The notes beneath the pieces were generated by a model that saw nothing but the letters and a program-made list of their open reading frames with translations, was not told the DNA's origin and did not search any database. The position numbers and the translations under genes were made by a program. Below, piece by piece: positions 34,040 to 43,784 of a stretch of DNA of 64,000 nucleotides. How positions within the stretch are numbered: position 1 is the stretch's first letter; each line of letters starts with the position of its first letter. Source of the DNA: Synechococcus sp. CS-1332. GTDB taxonomy: Bacteria > Cyanobacteriota > Cyanobacteriia > PCC-6307 > Cyanobiaceae. The DNA lies in NCBI RefSeq assembly GCF_025127995.1, contig NZ_JAHLYP010000050.1, forward strand, positions 79,528 through 143,527, written 5' to 3'.

Positions 34040-34077
34040 TCGCACTGGCAGAATCGCCCCATCCAGGGACTTTCCGC

Positions 34078-34728
34078 ATGCGCGACATCCTGATCAGCTC
34101 GTTCGTCTGTGTGGCCTGCCTGATGCTGGCCCTGGTGAGCCAACTGGTGTCCCCCTCGGTGGTGGAAGCGGCGTCGCCGGCCCCCGCCGCCGCCGGCGTT
34201 GAGCAGGCCCTGGCCCGCTCCGGCCCTGCCCCCACCGCGCCCCAGGCCAGCCCCGCTGTGGCGGCGCCCCTTGAACTCGACCCCGACGTCCCCAACCCCA
34301 CCCTGTTCACCATGGCCCCCGATTCCTCCAGCGCCGAGATGGCTTCCAGCGGCGCTGCGGCCCTGGGCGGGGAGCTCGTCTCCCCCACCGAGCGCACCAC
34401 CCCCAGCGGCCTGCGCATCACCGACCTGGCCTTGGGCGAGGGCGCCGAAGCCAAGAGCGGCCAGACCGTGGTCGTCAACTACCGCGGCACCCTCACCAAC
34501 GGCAAGGAATTCGACAGCAGCTACGGCCGCGGTCCGTTCAGCTTTCCCCTCGGCGCCGGCCGGGTGATCCGGGGCTGGGACGAGGGCGTGGCCGGGATGA
34601 AGGTGGGCGGCAAGCGCAAGCTGGTCATTCCCCCCGATCTGGCCTACGGCGAGCGCGGTGCGGGTGGCGTGATCCCCCCGAACGCCACCCTGGTGTTCGA
34701 GGTGGAACTGCTGGACGTGAAGGGCTGA
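34078..34728 (+). CDS. Exported FKBP-type peptidyl-prolyl isomerase
   Basis: The 216-aa protein has an N-terminal signal (core [20 protein letters not shown]), a Pro/Ala-rich linker to about 105, and a full FKBP domain ([60 protein letters not shown] and the final [11 protein letters not shown]). It should catalyse cis/trans isomerisation at proline in the periplasm or lumen. Active-site residues (Tyr, Asp, Phe, Trp) are kept. It ends 70 bp before sodB. Confidence 0.92.
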   Translation: MRDILISSFVCVACLMLALVSQLVSPSVVEAASPAPAAAGVEQALARSGPAPTAPQASPAVAAPLELDPDVPNPTLFTMAPDSSSAEMASSGAAALGGELVSPTERTTPSGLRITDLALGEGAEAKSGQTVVVNYRGTLTNGKEFDSSYGRGPFSFPLGAGRVIRGWDEGVAGMKVGGKRKLVIPPDLAYGERGAGGVIPPNATLVFEVELLDVKG

Positions 34729-34768
34729 GCAACGGCGCTGCAGCTGCCTTCCCCAGGGTTGCAATCGT

Positions 34769-34774
34769 TACAAT
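34769..34774 (+). promoter_or_regulatory. Putative -10 element of sodB
   Basis: TACAAT at 34769-34774 agrees with the TATAAT consensus in five of six positions, 24 bp before the sodB ATG. No good -35 sits 16-18 bp upstream, so the promoter may depend on an activator or an extended element. Confidence 0.4.
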
Positions 34775-34798
34775 GGCGCGTAGACCCCTCCCTCTCCC

Positions 34799-35398
34799 AT
34801 GGCTCACCAGCTGCCCGAACTGCCCTACGGCCTCGACGCACTCGAGCCGCATATCTCCCGGCAGACCCTCGAGTTCCACCACGGCAAGCACCACGCCGCC
34901 TACGTCACCAACCTCAACAAGCTGATCGAAGGGGGCGACCTCGAAAGCAAGAGCCTCGAAGAGGTGATCCTGGCCGTCGCCGGTGACGCCACCAAGGCCG
35001 GGGTGTTCAACAACGCCGCCCAGGTCTGGAACCACAGCTTCTACTGGCAGTGCATCAAGCCCGGTGGCGGCGGCGCCCCCACCGGTGCTCTGGCCGACAA
35101 GATCGCCGCCGACTTCGGCAGCTTCGAGGCCTTCAGCGAGCAGTTCAAGACCGCCGGCGCCACCCAGTTCGGCAGCGGCTGGGCCTGGCTGGTGCTCGAT
35201 GGCGGCACCCTGAAGATCACCAAGACGGCCAACGCCGATCTGCCCCTCGCCCATGGCCAGAAGGCCCTGCTCACCATGGATGTGTGGGAGCACGCCTACT
35301 ACCTCGACTACCAGAACCGCCGTCCCGACTACATGACCACCTACCTCGACAAGCTGGTCAACTGGGACTTCGTGGCCGGAAACCTGGCCTCCGCCTGA
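34799..35398 (+). CDS. sodB: Iron superoxide dismutase
   Basis: SodB turns superoxide into oxygen and peroxide. The 199-aa protein has the metal-binding His in LEFHHGKHHAAYV, a second in WNHSFYW, and DVWEHAYYLDY for the Asp and last His. The patterns AQVWNHSFYW and ATQFGSGWAWLV favour the iron type over manganese. No signal peptide is visible, so it acts in the cytosol. A TACAAT box precedes it and a strong terminator follows, so it is transcribed alone. Confidence 0.96.
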   Translation: MAHQLPELPYGLDALEPHISRQTLEFHHGKHHAAYVTNLNKLIEGGDLESKSLEEVILAVAGDATKAGVFNNAAQVWNHSFYWQCIKPGGGGAPTGALADKIAADFGSFEAFSEQFKTAGATQFGSGWAWLVLDGGTLKITKTANADLPLAHGQKALLTMDVWEHAYYLDYQNRRPDYMTTYLDKLVNWDFVAGNLASA

Positions 35399-35445
35399 TT
35401 CTCAACCAGCACATCTGGGAATTCATCAACCCCATTCTGCCTATA

Positions 35446-35472
35446 GCCCCTGCATTTTGCGGGGGCATTTTT
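35446..35472 (+). terminator. Rho-independent terminator of sodB
   Basis: GCCCCTGCA and TGCGGGGGC form a 9-bp stem (one T-G pair) round a TTT loop (35446-35466), followed by ATTTTT. It lies 48 bp past the sodB stop and is a strong intrinsic terminator. Base composition becomes much less GC-rich right after it. Confidence 0.85.
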
Positions 35473-35714
35473 ATAGCAGCTATAACATGTTCGCCCTCTC
35501 ATCAGGGAATGGCCACAACTCTCTGCGGAATGGCATCGTTGCCCACTTGTAGCAAGGGCCGCTGCTAGAGGCCCAGCTAGAATCAGAAGCGATTAATATC
35601 CCTAATGGTTTTAGCATCATCCTGCCCCACCATGAGAGCAGATCTTCCTCATTGCCTAAAGCAGAAAATGATCCTAGAATTATAGAATCTGTCATGGGCA
35701 GGATCATTGGATAA
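35473..35714. other. Low-GC stretch upstream of the CBS-EAL pseudogene
   Basis: About 240 bp with frequent stops. One ATG at 35694 is in frame with the pseudogene but is closed by a TAA at 35712-35714 after six codons, which may be the lost true start or a chance codon. No other gene is visible. Confidence 0.5.
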
Positions 35715-37482
35715 AAACAACCGGCCAAAGGGCCCAATTTCAACTCCGATGATCCCAGGCAAGCCATTCTAAAGGATGTCGCTATTGCCTCTCCCGATAC
35801 CTCGCTTGATGCGGCCTTTACCCTGATCAGAGGCAATGCCGCTTCCTGCGACCTGAACCAGCTCCACAAGGATAACCTTGATTCCACAATTGCCCAGGCA
35901 GCAAAACGCAAAACTGGCTGCCTGTTAATAGCCAATGCAGATCAGCGCATCATTGGGATCCTCAAAGAGCTGGACTTACTAAAACTAATTATCAGCGATT
36001 CACCCGGCTCTTCTACAACAGTGGAAGAGGTGATGACCACCCCAGTTGTCACGATTCAGCTAGAGGAGTACAAAGATATCTTTGTAGCAAATCGAATAAT
36101 GAAAGCCCGGAAAATTCGCTATCTGCCAGTCGTTGACAGTGATGGCAGACTGGAAGGACTGATTACGCAATCAAGCCTGCGACAACTGCTGAAGGAAAGC
36201 CACTTTCTGCGCTTGCGTAAAGTGTGTGAAATCATGACGAGCACCGTCGTCACGGCTTCACCTTCGGACACCCTGCAGCTTGTAGCCAGATTGATGGTCA
36301 ACAAACAGGTCAGCTGCATCGTGATTTGCAGCGGTGCCAGCATCGAGCCGGAAGATCAAATTCCCGTTGGAATACTCACAGAAGGGGATCTCGTACAGCT
36401 AAACAGATTAGGTGTTGATTTCAATTCCGTTGAAGCAGCGCAGATCATGAGCACTCCGCTGACCTTCGCTCAAACCAATGACTCCATAGGGGTTGTACTG
36501 AGTCTCATGGCTTCTCTCCATGTGAGGCGCTTGGTCATTAAATCCCAAAATGGAACCCTTGCCGGGATCGTAACCGAGACCAGCCTTACCAGTGTCCTTG
36601 AACCCCAGGAGCTCTATGGAGTCATGGAGATCATGCAGTCTACCGTCAATCACTTGAGGGCGGAGCGTACAAAGCTTCTCCTCCAGATGGATCTAGATCT
36701 GGAGCAAGGCTTTCGGAACTCGGAATTCCATATGGTCTGCCAACCTCAGCTCAATCTAAGTAGTGGAAGAGTCTGCGGCGCCGAAGCCCTGATCCGGTGG
36801 CAATGCCAGGGTCGGGGGAGCATTCCCCCCCAATCACTTCATTCCCTTGGCCGAAGAGAGCGGATTGATCGTAGACCTTGGCTATTGGATCCTTGAGCAG
36901 GCCTGCAAGCAGGGGCAAACATGGCTGAAGTCATCGGTACAACCGATCAGCATGGCTGTGAACGTGTCCAGCATTCAGCTGGAGGATCCAAATTTCATTC
37001 AGCGAGTTTCAGAAATCACTTGCGAAACAGGCTTCCCAAGTGAATTGCTGCATCTTGAGCTCACCGAGAGTGTGCTGGCTGAGAACTTTGAGGGCCTTGC
37101 AAAAGTTCTCGACAATTTGCAGTCACAAGGAATCAAGATTGTCATCGACGACTTTGGCACTGGTTTCTCGTCTCTGGCTTATCTTCAGCATTTCAACTTT
37201 AACTCCCTGAAGATCGATCGCTCCTTCGTTACCGGCATTGAAGGCAAACCACGAAATCAAGCCATCGTGGATTCCATCATCCAGCTTTCGAGCGTTCTCT
37301 CTTTTGATGTGGTGGGTGAAGGAGTTGAAACAGAGGCGGAATTTGATCTGCTGCGGAACAAGGGCTGCCACGTCATCCAGGGCTACCTGTTCAGTCGACC
37401 ATTGGGCGTGGTTGGGTGGGCCGACTTCACCGCTGACCTGGAGGATTTCGCTCTGAATCCTTTGAGTCTTCGGACGGAGTAA
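35715..37482 (+). pseudogene. CBS-EAL cyclic-di-GMP phosphodiesterase, broken
   Basis: Read through, this encodes four CBS-type segments (ILKDVAIASPDTSLDAAFTL; EEVMTTPVVTIQLEEYKDIF; KVCEIMTSTVVTASPSDTLQ; AAQIMSTPLTFAQTNDSIGV) and then an EAL domain (CGAEALIRW, LELTESVLAENF, IDDFGTGFSSLAYLQ, LKIDRSFV, VGEGVET). EAL domains cut c-di-GMP, and the catalytic residues look intact. But a run of seven C (36825-36831) shifts the frame: with six C the text runs on as IPPNHFIPLAEESGLIVDLG. Upstream, no ATG, GTG or TTG lies in frame before the first CBS, only a TAA at 35712. Two pieces could be translated alone: 36021-36896 and 36847-37482. GC is lower than that of its neighbours, which suggests acquired DNA that is decaying. 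Confidence 0.8.
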
Positions 37483-38599
37483 CCCCGGGGGGCAGCACCG
37501 CTGCCGGAGGAATCCACATCGCATCGCCATAGGAAAAGAACCGATAGCCACCGGCGATCGCTTCGCCGTAGAGCTCCAGCAGCCGCCGGCGACCGATCAG
37601 GGCGCTCACCAGCAGCAACAGGGAGCTCCTGGGCAGGTGGAAGTTCGTGAGCAGCCCCTGCACCACTTGGAAGCGGAAGCCCGGCTGGATCACCAGGTTC
37701 ACTGGGCCCGCATAGGGCGCCAGCACGCCCCCCCCCATGGCCGCGACCCCTTCGAGAGAGCGGACACTGGTGGTGCCGATGGCGATCACCCGGCCGCCCT
37801 CCCGCTGGCAACGGGCCACCGCCTCCACCAGCTCAGGGCTCACCTCTACCCACTCGCTGTGGAGTTCCAACTCACTGAGATCCTCCGTTTCAATCGGCCG
37901 GAAGGTGCCCAGACCCACATGCAGAGTGGTGCGGGCGATCGTCACCCCCCTGGCCCTGATCTCAGACAGCAACTCGTCACTGAGGTGGAGCCCGGCCGTT
38001 GGGGCGGCCACGGCACCTGGCCGCTCGGCGTAACGGGTCTGGTAGCGCTCGTCGTCGCTCGGGTCGTGGCTGTGGATGTAGGGCGGCAGTGGGATGGTGC
38101 CGTAGCGCTGCAGCAACCCCTCGATCGCCTCGGCCGTGGCGCGATCGGAGGGGAAGCGGAGGATGCGGCCACCACTGGCGGGATCCTCCCCCACCACCTC
38201 GACCGGGAGTGGAGCCTCACCTGGGGCCTCCAGTTGCAACAGTTCTCCAGGGCGCAGGCGCCGGGCCGGCCGGGCCAGGGCCAGCCAGAGACCATCGCCG
38301 AGAGGGTTGATCAGCAGCAACTCCACGGCGCCGCCGCTGGCGCGGCGCGCCGCCAGCCGCGCCTTGAGCACCCGGGTGTCGTTGACCACCAGCAGATCAC
38401 CGGGCCTCAATTCGTGCTGGAGATCCCAGACCTTCACATGACGAGCGCCCGGAGCAGGTGTATCCGGTGGCTCGACCGCCAGCAGCCGGGCGGCATGCCG
38501 CGGTTCTATCGGCCTCTGGGCAATCCTCTCCTGGGGCAGCTCGAAGTCATAGCTGGAGAGGCGCAGATCCGGATCGTCGGCGCCAGCTGCCAGGGCCAT
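37427..38599 (-). CDS. queA: S-adenosylmethionine:tRNA ribosyltransferase-isomerase
   Basis: QueA builds epoxyqueuosine in tRNA from preQ1 and SAM. The 390-aa protein starts [17 protein letters not shown] and keeps [55 protein letters not shown] and the late [10 protein letters not shown]. The C-terminal tail is slightly longer than usual. Its 3' end overlaps the end of the EAL pseudogene by 56 bp. It follows the pyruvate dehydrogenase E2 gene after 4 bp on the same strand. Confidence 0.95.
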   Translation of the reverse strand: MALAAGADDPDLRLSSYDFELPQERIAQRPIEPRHAARLLAVEPPDTPAPGARHVKVWDLQHELRPGDLLVVNDTRVLKARLAARRASGGAVELLLINPLGDGLWLALARPARRLRPGELLQLEAPGEAPLPVEVVGEDPASGGRILRFPSDRATAEAIEGLLQRYGTIPLPPYIHSHDPSDDERYQTRYAERPGAVAAPTAGLHLSDELLSEIRARGVTIARTTLHVGLGTFRPIETEDLSELELHSEWVEVSPELVEAVARCQREGGRVIAIGTTSVRSLEGVAAMGGGVLAPYAGPVNLVIQPGFRFQVVQGLLTNFHLPRSSLLLLVSALIGRRRLLELYGEAIAGGYRFFSYGDAMWIPPAAVLPPGVTPSEDSKDSERNPPGQR

Positions 38600-38603
38600 G
38601 GGG

Positions 38604-39947
38604 TCAGAGGGCCAGACTTTCGGGCCGGTTCTCGATCAGGTCGGCCAGATCCTTGAGGAAGGCCGCCGCATGGGTGCCATAGATGACGCGGTGATCGGCG
38701 GTGAGGTTTACCTGCATCTGACGCCGCACGGCGATCGACCCGTCCTTGAGGGCCACCACCACGGGCCGGGAGGCGGCCACCGCCAGGATGGCGCCGGTTC
38801 CCGGCGGCAGGATCGCGTCGAAGCGATCGACCCCGAACATGCCCAGGTTGGAGAGGGTGAAGGTGCCGGTGGTGTACTCCTCCGGCTTGAGCTGCTTGGA
38901 ACGGGAGCGGGCCACCAGATCGGCCCACAGTCGCGACAGCGCGTAGAGGTCGGTGCGGTCGGCGCCGGCCAGCACCGGGGTGATCAGGCCGCCGTCATCC
39001 ATGGCCACCGCCACCGCCACGTTGATGGCCGCCGGGTAGGCCATGCCGGCGTCGCTGGCCGAAGCATTCAGCTGGGGATGGCGGGCCAGGGTGATGCCCA
39101 CCGCCTTGGCCAGCAGGGCCGTCATCGTGACCCCCTTGGACTTCACCTGCTTGTAGAAGCCGTCGAGCCGGTCGGTGGTGATCGTGTAGCCGACGTGGAA
39201 GCAGGGGACCGCCAGGCTGGCGTTCATGTTGCGATTGACGGCCTGCTGCAGGGTGTTGAAGGCCACCGTCTCACCGGGGCGGCCAAAGGCCTGACCAGCG
39301 GGCGCGGCAGGAGCGGCGGCGGCGCCATTGCCAGCGGCGACCGCCATGGCCGGAGCGGTGCCCTCGGCCACCCGCGGAATGCTCACCGGTTGGCCGGTGG
39401 CCTGCTCCACGTCCTCGGCCTGGATCCTGCCGTTGGGTCCGGTGCCCCGCACAGAAGCCAGGGCCACGCCCAGCTGGGCCGCCAGTTTGCGGGCCCGGGG
39501 GGTGGCCACCACGCGGCCGTCGCCGGCGCCGGCTGGCACAGCCACTGGTGCCGGTGCAACGACCGGGGCCGCCACTGGGGCCGCAGGGGCCACCGGCGCT
39601 GGTGCCGGGGCAGGAGGCACGGCAGTGGGTACCGCCGGAGCCGGGGCCGCCGCCACCGCAGCAGCCGGTACGGGGGCCGCCGCCTTGGCCGCGGCGATCT
39701 CCGCTTCGGTTTCCACAATCAGACCGATCGTTTCACCCACCGGAGCGGTGCTGCCCGCCTCCATGAGCACGGCCGCCAGGAAGCCTTCCTGAAAGGCCTC
39801 CACATCCATGTCCGCCTTGTCGGACTCGACCACGAGCACGGATTCTCCGCGTTCGACGCGTTCCCCGGGCTTCTTGAGCCACTCCACGATCTTGCCCTCC
39901 GTCATGGTGGAGCTGAGGGCCGGCATGAAGATTTCGTGGGTGGCCAA
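38604..39947 (-). CDS. pdhC: Dihydrolipoamide acetyltransferase, E2 of pyruvate dehydrogenase
   Basis: E2 passes acetyl groups from E1 to CoA. The 447-aa protein has one N-terminal lipoyl domain ([20 protein letters not shown]; the lipoylated Lys in [12 protein letters not shown]), a long Ala/Pro linker (about 80-140), a peripheral-subunit domain ([33 protein letters not shown]), and the catalytic domain ending in [20 protein letters not shown] with the His-Arg active site. The cyanobacterial form has one lipoyl domain, as here. lipB, which makes the lipoyl group, lies 2.5 kb upstream on the same strand. Confidence 0.94.
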   Translation of the reverse strand: MATHEIFMPALSSTMTEGKIVEWLKKPGERVERGESVLVVESDKADMDVEAFQEGFLAAVLMEAGSTAPVGETIGLIVETEAEIAAAKAAAPVPAAAVAAAPAPAVPTAVPPAPAPAPVAPAAPVAAPVVAPAPVAVPAGAGDGRVVATPRARKLAAQLGVALASVRGTGPNGRIQAEDVEQATGQPVSIPRVAEGTAPAMAVAAGNGAAAAPAAPAGQAFGRPGETVAFNTLQQAVNRNMNASLAVPCFHVGYTITTDRLDGFYKQVKSKGVTMTALLAKAVGITLARHPQLNASASDAGMAYPAAINVAVAVAMDDGGLITPVLAGADRTDLYALSRLWADLVARSRSKQLKPEEYTTGTFTLSNLGMFGVDRFDAILPPGTGAILAVAASRPVVVALKDGSIAVRRQMQVNLTADHRVIYGTHAAAFLKDLADLIENRPESLAL

Positions 39948-39993
39948 CGGGGGACTGCCTCTGTGATGGGGGGGATTTTAGGCGGCGGAAGGA

Positions 39994-40437
39994 TCAGCCC
40001 CCCTCGATCGCCTCAATCACGCCGTCCCGCACCAAGACCGACACCTGCAGCTTCTGCACCAGGTTGTCGCCCACCTGGACGTCGCAGAAGCTCTCGATCT
40101 GCCCCTGTTCCACCACCTGCTCCATCTCCAGTTCCCGCACCTGGCGCTGCTGCTCCAGCACCTGGCGCTTCTGCTCCTCGAACTCGGCTCGCTTGGCCGC
40201 CACCTGTTGCTGCACCGAACCGACCTGTTCCTGCACCCGTGGATCAAGGGGATTGGCGCTCTGGCGGCGGATCTCGTCGATCAGCCGTTGCCCCTCCTGC
40301 TCCAGCTGGGCCAGCTGCTGGTCGAAGTTGGTGAGCGCGGTGCTGAGCTCCCGCTCCGCATCTTCCTTCCAGCGCGGCGTGACCACGGCTCGCACCGTGA
40401 TCGATCGCTTGATGTTCAGGCTGTTGCCGTCGGCCAT
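39994..40437 (-). CDS. YlqD family protein
   Basis: The 147-aa protein is mainly a coiled coil (ELSTALTNFDQQLAQLEQEG; VQQQVAAKRAEFEEQKRQVL) with a small beta-rich C-terminal part (VQVGDNLVQKLQVSVLVRDG). This is the YlqD pattern; the family is of unknown function. The start MADGNSLNIKRSITVRAVVT is clear. It lies between the acyl-activating enzyme and pdhC on the same strand with gaps of about 50 bp, so it probably belongs to that transcript. Confidence 0.75.
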   Translation of the reverse strand: MADGNSLNIKRSITVRAVVTPRWKEDAERELSTALTNFDQQLAQLEQEGQRLIDEIRRQSANPLDPRVQEQVGSVQQQVAAKRAEFEEQKRQVLEQQRQVRELEMEQVVEQGQIESFCDVQVGDNLVQKLQVSVLVRDGVIEAIEGG

Positions 40438-40496
40438 GGGAGTGCAGGTGCAGGGCTCAGGCTGTCAGGCCACGGGCGATCCGGTCAACCATGGGG

Positions 40497-42425
40497 TCAG
40501 CTCTCCCCGTAAAGCGCGGCAATGGCGGCCCTGTCCCGGTCGGCGATGCGATCCCGTCGTTGCTTCAGGGTCTGGGTGAGCAGGCCGTTGTCGATGCTGA
40601 AGGGCTCCACCAGGGTCACCGCTCCGAGCCGCTCATCCGGGCGGGACGCCGGGCGGGCCGCCAGCAGGCGATTGCACTCACGGCAGAGGGCCCGCAGCAG
40701 GGCCGGGTCGGCACCCGGGTACGGCAGGTTTGCCTCGGCGGCAAAGGCCTGCAGGGCCTCCGCCTTCGGCACCACCAGGGCACCGAGCTGCTTGCGGTCC
40801 TGGCCCACCAGCATCACCTGCTCCACCAGGGGCGACGCCACCAGGGCCTCCTCCAGGGGTCCGGGCTCGATGTTCTCGCCGCTGCTGAGCACGATCGTGT
40901 CCTTGGCCCGGCCGGTCAGCACCAGGGTTCCATCCGCCAGCAGCAGGCCCAGATCGCCGGTATCGAACCAGCCCTCCCCGTCCAGCACCTTGGCCGTGGC
41001 GTCGGGCTTGTTGTGGTAGCCCGCCATCACCTGGGGGCCCTTCGCCAGCACCAGCCCCCGCTCACCCACGGCGAGAGGGGCCCTGCCCTGCGGATCCACC
41101 ACCTTCAGGGCCGTGTCCGGCAGGGGCAACCCGGCACTGCCGCGACGGTTGCTCCAGGGCCGCCGGCAGGCGAGCACCGGGCTGGTCTCGGTGAGTCCAT
41201 AGCCCACCAGCAGCTCGATGCCGACGGCCTCGAAGAAGCCGTCGACGTGGATGGCCAGGGCACCGCCACCGCTGATGGCGGTGCGCAGCCGCCCCCCCAC
41301 CAGCTGGCCGCGCACCTTCGGCCAGAGCAGTGCACCGGCCGTGGCATGCAGCGGCCAGAGCAGCAGGGCACCCGCCGCGGCCACAAGCCGGGTGGCGGGA
41401 GATTCCTGTTTCAAGGTGAGATCGAGGGCCACCCGCTTGCGCCGGTGGAAGGTTCGGCTGACGGCCAGGGCCTTACCCAGAAGGCGCTGGCGTGACGTCG
41501 GCATGGCCGCCAGGGCATCCTCAAAGCCAGAGAGCAGGGCCTCCCACAGCCGCGGCACGCTGATCAGATACTGGGGCCGCACCTTCTGCAGGTCGGAGCG
41601 CAGCTGCTTGAGGGTGGTGTAGGTCTGGCGGCAGCCGCAGCTCAGCAGGAAGTATTCGGCGGTGCGCTCATAGGCATGCCAGATCGGCAGCACGGAGAGC
41701 ACGTGATCCCCCGGACTCGGCGACACCGCCACCCCGAGGGTGCGCAGCTGGTGCAGCAGGTTGGCGTGGCTGAGGGGCACCCCCTTGGGCTGGCCCGTAG
41801 TGCCGGAGGTGTACAGCAGGGTGGCCAGCCGCTCGGGCCCACCCGTGGGGACAGGCGGCAAGGCCTTGGAGGCGCCAAGGGCCTGGAAGGTGTCCCAGGT
41901 GAGGCAGGGCAACGCCACCGGCGCGGTGGGGGCCTCGCCCTCCAGCAGCAGCACGAAGCGCAGCCGCCCGAGGGCCTGCCCATCGAGCGCCAGTCGCTCC
42001 AGCAGGGCGGCCGACTCCAGCACCAGGCCCACGGCGCCGGCGTCCTCGAGGATGTAACGCAGCTCCTCGGCCGGCGCCGCGCTGCCCCGCACCGCATCGG
42101 CCGCACCTGCCCGCATCAGCCCCTGGTCGGCCACGAGCCAACGGGGACCGTTTTCGGCGAACAGGGCCACCACGTCGCCATCGGCCACCCCCAGATCGGC
42201 GAAGGCCGCCGCGGCCCGGTCGATCGCTTGGCGCAACTCATCGAAGCGCAGCGTTTCAGGGTGGCGGCCATGGGGCGCGTCCAACGCCACCTGGGAGCCA
42301 TACAGGCGCTCCAGGTCTGGCCAGAGGCCCTCGAGCCCCTCGAGCTGGCTCCAGTCGCGGCGGCGGAGAAGGGCGCGGCGGTCCTGGGCGCTGCCGCTCC
42401 AGTGGATCTCGGCTCTGGCGTTCAT
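40497..42425 (-). CDS. Long-chain acyl-CoA/acyl-ACP synthetase (AMP-forming)
   Basis: The 642-aa ANL-superfamily enzyme activates fatty acids with ATP. Key motifs are LLYTSGTTGQPKGVPLSHAN (the phosphate-binding P-loop), VGYGLTETSPVLACRRPW, GWFDTGDLGLLLADGTLVLT and the hinge GRAKDTIVLSSGENIEPGPL. In cyanobacteria the single such gene usually encodes acyl-ACP synthetase (Aas) that recycles free fatty acids; whether it uses ACP or CoA cannot be read from sequence. lipB lies directly upstream (27 bp) on the same strand. The catalytic Lys region near the C-terminus looks normal. Confidence 0.9.
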   Translation of the reverse strand: MNARAEIHWSGSAQDRRALLRRRDWSQLEGLEGLWPDLERLYGSQVALDAPHGRHPETLRFDELRQAIDRAAAAFADLGVADGDVVALFAENGPRWLVADQGLMRAGAADAVRGSAAPAEELRYILEDAGAVGLVLESAALLERLALDGQALGRLRFVLLLEGEAPTAPVALPCLTWDTFQALGASKALPPVPTGGPERLATLLYTSGTTGQPKGVPLSHANLLHQLRTLGVAVSPSPGDHVLSVLPIWHAYERTAEYFLLSCGCRQTYTTLKQLRSDLQKVRPQYLISVPRLWEALLSGFEDALAAMPTSRQRLLGKALAVSRTFHRRKRVALDLTLKQESPATRLVAAAGALLLWPLHATAGALLWPKVRGQLVGGRLRTAISGGGALAIHVDGFFEAVGIELLVGYGLTETSPVLACRRPWSNRRGSAGLPLPDTALKVVDPQGRAPLAVGERGLVLAKGPQVMAGYHNKPDATAKVLDGEGWFDTGDLGLLLADGTLVLTGRAKDTIVLSSGENIEPGPLEEALVASPLVEQVMLVGQDRKQLGALVVPKAEALQAFAAEANLPYPGADPALLRALCRECNRLLAARPASRPDERLGAVTLVEPFSIDNGLLTQTLKQRRDRIADRDRAAIAALYGES

Positions 42426-42452
42426 GGGCGGCCGGCGCAGCGCAACGGATGG

Positions 42453-43133
42453 TCAGGATTCTCCCAGTCCCTCCTCCGGCCCGGGCTGCCGCAGGGTCAG
42501 GCCGAAGCGGCGGGCGAAGGCCGCCAGCAACAGCGGGGCCACCTGCTCCGGGGTGAGGCAGGGCCGCCAGTCCGCGAGCCGTCCCACCGGCCGGCCGGCC
42601 AGACCGCAGGGAACGATCGACCCGAAACCCTCCAGGGAGCCGTTCACGTTCAGGGCCAGGCCGTGCTGGCTGATCCAGCGCCGGGCCCCGACTCCGATCG
42701 CCGCCAGCTTGCGGCCCTCCAGCCACACCCCTGTCAGCCCCTCGACGCGCTCCCCTTCCAGCCCCAGCTCCGACAACACCTCCAGCACGACGTCCTCGAG
42801 GGCCCTTAGATAAACGTGCAGGTCGCCGCCGTGGCGCTGGAGGTCGAGCACCGGATAGAGCACCAGCTGGCCGGGCCCGTGGTGGGTAACCTCCCCGCCC
42901 CGATCGATGCGGTAGAGGGGCAGGGGCGGGTGGTCGGCGTCGAAACCGAGGTGGGACAGGCTCGCCCCCCGACCCAGGGTGTAGCAGGGAGTGTGCTGGA
43001 GCAGCAGCAGGGCGTCGGGGGCGGAGGGATCGTCGAGCCGACGACGCTGCAGACGACGCTGCCAGTCCCAGGCCAGCGGGAAGGGCACCGGGGCCTTGGA
43101 TTCAAAAAGAATTGCGGGAGTGTTGGGGGCCAT
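42453..43133 (-). CDS. lipB: Octanoyltransferase LipB
   Basis: LipB moves octanoyl from ACP onto lipoyl domains, the first step of lipoylation. The 226-aa protein has [14 protein letters not shown], the substrate motif [40 protein letters not shown] with the conserved Lys, and the catalytic Cys in [14 protein letters not shown]. The start is ATG 43133. It is divergent from hpf, whose -10 candidate is close to the lipB start. pdhC on the same strand carries the target lipoyl domain. Confidence 0.93.
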   Translation of the reverse strand: MAPNTPAILFESKAPVPFPLAWDWQRRLQRRRLDDPSAPDALLLLQHTPCYTLGRGASLSHLGFDADHPPLPLYRIDRGGEVTHHGPGQLVLYPVLDLQRHGGDLHVYLRALEDVVLEVLSELGLEGERVEGLTGVWLEGRKLAAIGVGARRWISQHGLALNVNGSLEGFGSIVPCGLAGRPVGRLADWRPCLTPEQVAPLLLAAFARRFGLTLRQPGPEEGLGES

Positions 43134-43146
43134 GCACCTGCGTTCC

Positions 43147-43152
43147 TAGCTT
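43147..43152 (+). promoter_or_regulatory. Putative -10 element of hpf
   Basis: TAGCTT at 43147-43152 fits the TAnnnT form of a -10 box; a weak TTGGGG sits 18 bp upstream. The same hexamer stands before ftsH and, on the minus strand, surE. Confidence 0.35.
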
Positions 43153-43196
43153 GGGGATGCCCCAGAGCCAGAATTCCTCTGGAGGAGCGAATCCGA

Positions 43197-43784
43197 ATGA
43201 AACTGTTGATCCACGGCCGCAATCTCGACGTCACACCAGCGATCAGGGAGTACACCGAAACCAAGCTCAACCGCGCCATCAGTCACTTCGATGGCATCGT
43301 CAAGGAAGCCGACGTGCACCTGTCGGTGGAACGTAACCCCAGGGTTCCGCAGCAGACGGCTGAAGTCACCGTCTTCGCCAACGGCGTGGTGATCCGAGCC
43401 CAGGAACGCAGTGAGAACCTCTACGCCAGCATCGACATGGTGGCCACCAAGCTGAGCCGCCAGCTGACCCGCTACAAGGACCGGCTCCAGGAGCGCACCC
43501 AGGGACCGGTGCACCGCTCGGCCGCCGCGGAGGAAGCCGGAGCGGCCACACTGCCCAACCCCGGGGACTCGCTCACCGATGGCCTCGAGCCCGCCGTGCC
43601 CCACCGCGGCGTGCGCCGCAAATATTTCGCCATGCCGGCAATGGACCTGGAGGGGGCCCTGCATCAGCTGGATCTGATCGATCACGACTTCTACATGTTC
43701 CGTGATGCGGGCACGGGCCAGATCCAGGTGGTCTACCGGCGCAACCACGGTGGATTCGGCGTCATCCAGGCCCGTGACACCTGA
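43197..43784 (+). CDS. hpf: Long-form ribosome hibernation factor (LrtA/HPF)
   Basis: Long HPF pairs ribosomes into inactive 100S dimers in the dark or under stress; cyanobacterial LrtA was named for a light-repressed transcript. The 195-aa protein has the N-terminal HPF domain (MKLLIHGRNLDVTPAIREYT, DVHLSVERNPRVPQQTAEVT), a linker, and the C-terminal dimerisation domain (VRRKYFAMPAMDLEGALHQL, FYMFRDAGTGQIQVVYRRNH). The ribosome site GGAGGAGCG is strong, 8-16 bp before the ATG. The deoC start overlaps its end. Confidence 0.95.
   Translation: MKLLIHGRNLDVTPAIREYTETKLNRAISHFDGIVKEADVHLSVERNPRVPQQTAEVTVFANGVVIRAQERSENLYASIDMVATKLSRQLTRYKDRLQERTQGPVHRSAAAEEAGAATLPNPGDSLTDGLEPAVPHRGVRRKYFAMPAMDLEGALHQLDLIDHDFYMFRDAGTGQIQVVYRRNHGGFGVIQARDT

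Noticed and set aside
38598..40334. 578-codon plus-strand frame opposite pdhC
   Set aside because: His/Gly/Gln-rich shadow of the Ala/Pro linker and the catalytic domain; no family pattern.
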